From Ridgeia piscesae (taxonomy: Eukaryota > Annelida > Polychaeta > Sabellida > Siboglinidae), in assembly GCA_025642075.2 (NCBI GenBank), contig JAODUO010000573.1, positions 62,001-126,000 on the forward strand: a stretch of 64,000 bases of DNA, read 5' to 3'. Under the pieces are notes generated by a model. That model searched no databases, was not told where the DNA came from, and saw nothing but the letters and a program-made list of their open reading frames with translations. A program made the position numbers and the translations under genes. Shown here piece by piece: positions 61,535 through 64,000 of this stretch; within the stretch, counting starts at the first letter, position 1; every line of letters begins with the position of its first letter.

Positions 61535-61543
61535 TACAGAAAT

Positions 61544-62308
61544 CTAAAAAAATATTATTAACCATTTCACTACTAGCCAAACTTGTGTTTTTTGGTTTAT
61601 CTAGAGACATATCTACCCATTACATGGACAGGTAAAATGTGTCATAGACAGGTATAAATTACAGTGGATGGGTAAAGGACATGTACAAATTTGAGTAACA
61701 AAAAAGCATATGCATATTTCATATATAAATATATTATATATATATTATATACACATATATAAATTATAAATATATATATATATATATACACACACTGTAT
61801 ATATGTTGTTAAATATGCTTTGAAAATTGGGTGGATTGCTTGGATTTTTGTTTTGCTTTTCTACCTGAACTGTCTTTTATATAGGTGAGTTCACATACAT
61901 GCACATTTGGATGAGTAACGTTTGTTTTTGACAGATACAAAATAAACTTATAATAAAGCTATCTAGAAGCATGTATGGTGATATACCTGTATACCCAACT
62001 AACTACAGCAAACATTTCAAACATGTAATCTACTGCTGGAGTGTTGGTACTTTTGGCAATTGATGAGATCAGCTTTTTGAACACTGACACAGTTAATTAA
62101 CATTGTTTGTTGACAATATTTAGTTAACTTTTCTATTCTGATGCAACTTATCTTAGTGGTTTTATATCTTGTAAAGTGGGCCATTATGTAGGATTAAGGC
62201 TCAACTTCGTTTTGCTCTTAGGCCCTATAACTATATTTGTATAAATTATGGCTAAGTGTAATACAAGATTCACATCTTTCAATGATTCCTCGTCATTTCA
62301 GGCATATG

Positions 62309-62341
<33 letters not shown>

Positions 62342-62943
62342 TGGCAAAATAATAAATTATGCCTGGCCGGCTTTAAATTAATAGGAACATTTGTCATTAA
62401 TGAACACATAAATGAACAGAACGGCTGCACTGTACTAGAAGTTTCATGGACTGAACATAGTATGTTCATAGCCAAAACAAAAAATTTCTTCTTCTAAATT
62501 ATGATTTTAATCAACAGACAACATCAACTTGTACGGCAAAATAACTATTAACTTGTCTTGATTCAAGACTTGAAATCAAGACTTGAAGCCAGCGTTCACT
62601 TCAAAACTTACATTTGCATACAATGCGTCAACAGTATTCACAGAGCTCCATGATCATAGGCACGTATCAGGCCAAACCGAACACATGGCATTATGCACTA
62701 AATTAGCGTAAACAAGTAGCTCCGTATTCTCATTCTTTTTGATGCGAGATCCTCTTCACAATACTATAATATCGCTCTTTGCCTTGAATTTTATGATTAG
62801 TAGGTGGCGCCACGAGCGTGTCACAGGTTAACCAATCAAATGCGCCGAAACAAATGCCAACCGAGACGCATTCCCTGTCATGAAATAACATGAAGCTGCT
62901 CAGATTTTTTTAATGATGTATTTTAGCTGAAAATTGTTTCACA
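61544..62943 (-). promoter_or_regulatory. TAF1 5' flank and likely bidirectional promoter
   Basis: No coding similarity is seen. Near 62.83 kb are a CCAAT box (62832-62836, plus strand) and GCGCCGAAA (62842-62850), which matches an E2F-type site. Both sit between TAF1 and a possible plus-strand exon at 62944. TA-rich microsatellites lie at 61725-61795 and 62306-62342. A non-coding TAF1 first exon is expected here but I could not place it. Confidence 0.4.
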
Positions 62944-62949
62944 ATGCCG
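62944..62949 (+). CDS. Possible first coding exon of a divergent gene (MP|)
   Basis: CACAATGCCG is followed at once by GTAAGT, a perfect donor, giving a two-codon first coding exon. Such minimal ATG exons are common in housekeeping genes that share bidirectional promoters. No downstream exon is recognisable before the window ends, so the product is unknown and the call rests on the start context and donor alone. Confidence 0.3.
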
Positions 62950-63611
62950 GTAAGTTTTCCCCAAAGGATGACTGGCTGTTATAAGAAACATATACTGCAA
63001 TTTATCGTCTAGATATGGTATAAATTAGAGAATCGCGATGTATTGCATTTGGTCCTGTTGTAAACATGTCAAAACACGAGCAATTTCTCGGCAGTCTCTG
63101 AGTCTGACTCACCATCAGTGTTAACATTAAATAGATTATGTGTATGCACAACTCTGTTTATTCAATTTGTGTATCACATACATGCTACGATAAGTGTGAG
63201 CTACACATTTGTATTGTGATGCATTTGTGACAAAAAAAACGGCACAACATTATTATGATAATTTTCACGTCATAGTTCACATAGACAGATAGTATAGCAA
63301 TAAAGTTAAACGTTATAAGATAATTAGGCCCCTGTGGCTATGCTTATTCTAATAATTTAGAAATCATGACAGAAACGGTCTGGGTCTGTGGGGATTATGT
63401 AAATATCAAAATGAAATTTAACTGGATTTAAGGCAGATGAGTACAAATCCAGTTTTCCTAGCACAATTAAACTTTGAAGCTAAATAATTGCCATCATGTT
63501 CTGGTTTTAAAAACGGTTCTGAAAAAAACAGGATTCCTACAACAAAATGGAGTCCAAATATATCCAAACCCAAACAAAAAACATTGGCTTCTCAGTGCAG
63601 TTTTGTGGGCA

Positions 63612-63997
63612 CGGACCCACCTCAGTTTTGCCATCATAACTGTATCTTTGCCAACATTTGATACTTTATTTTGTTAATTCAGTCATTTAACATCATCTTA
63701 CGCATATTTATGTTTTATAAAAAGCGCATCTTAGCAGACTTTTGAGGTGGAAAAAACGGCGCGGTCGGCATAAAAAACTGTTTATCGCTCATTCCATGTG
63801 CACGGTGCAGTAACATGCACCGCTGCGCTTGCGACTAGCACAAATCGTGCTGTCTTTTCGACCTCAAAAGTATGCTAAGACGCGCTGTTTATCAAACATA
63901 AATATGCGGAAGATGATTTTAATTGATTGAATTAACAAAATCAAGTATCAAATGTTGGCAAAGATACAGTTATAATGGCAAAATTGGGGTGGGTCCG
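63612..63997. mobile_element. Foldback element with ~137-bp inverted arms
   Basis: The left arm (63612-63748, starting CGGACCCACC and ending TTTTGAGGT) is matched by its reverse complement at 63861-63997 with scattered mismatches. About 110 bases of loop contain a smaller GCACGGTGC / GCACCG inverted motif. The structure fits a foldback transposon or long-TIR MITE; no transposase is visible. The element may extend past the window. Confidence 0.75.
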
Positions 63998-64000
63998 AAT

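Overview
This is animal (invertebrate) nuclear DNA that contains one essentially complete, intron-rich gene on the minus strand: TAF1, the largest subunit of general transcription factor TFIID. I reconstructed 42 coding exons from position 61534 (ATG) down to 11023 (stop). Nearly all junctions have AG/GT splice sites and matching phases. The joined product is about 1,926 residues plus about 30 residues I cannot find, close to the usual length of vertebrate TAF1. The host is not certain. The vertebrate-like TAF1, the tRNA-derived SINEs, the short inverted-repeat transposons and above all the minisatellites lying across exon-intron boundaries suggest a marine invertebrate. Amphioxus is a good candidate because boundary minisatellites have been described there; a mollusc cannot be excluded.

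Layout. 1-10.86 kb is downstream flank with no recognisable gene, containing one complete and one deleted short transposon copy and SINE pieces; it may hold the long 3' UTR of a plus-strand gene that starts outside the window. 10.86-61.54 kb is TAF1. From its 5' end (high coordinates) it encodes the TBP-binding N terminus (61.5-59.1 kb), the conserved TAF7-binding/DUF3591 core with its winged helix (57.2-36.2 kb), a charged coiled region (34.7-30.2 kb), a zinc knuckle (29.4 kb), bromodomain 1 (26.5-25.0 kb), bromodomain 2 (20.9-20.4 kb) and an acidic tail (19.4-11.0 kb). 61.5-64 kb is 5' flank, probably a bidirectional promoter with a CCAAT box and an E2F-like site, a possible plus-strand first exon ending at 62949, and a foldback element with long inverted arms at the right edge.

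The striking feature is tandem repetition. Roughly 18-19 kb of the 50.5 kb gene (over a third) is minisatellite, in about fifteen introns. In at least four introns the repeat unit is the splice junction itself: about 155 copies of a 28-bp unit carrying an exon end plus its 5' splice site, about 30 copies of a 51-bp unit and about 42 copies of a 68-bp unit carrying a 3' splice site plus the exon start, and an older 50-60-bp array carrying another exon end plus donor. Others begin at or a few bases from a donor. The gene therefore contains arrays of near-identical competing splice sites. Part of the exon joining the two bromodomains cannot be found and is probably lost in a corrupted repeat edge near 24.5-24.8 kb.
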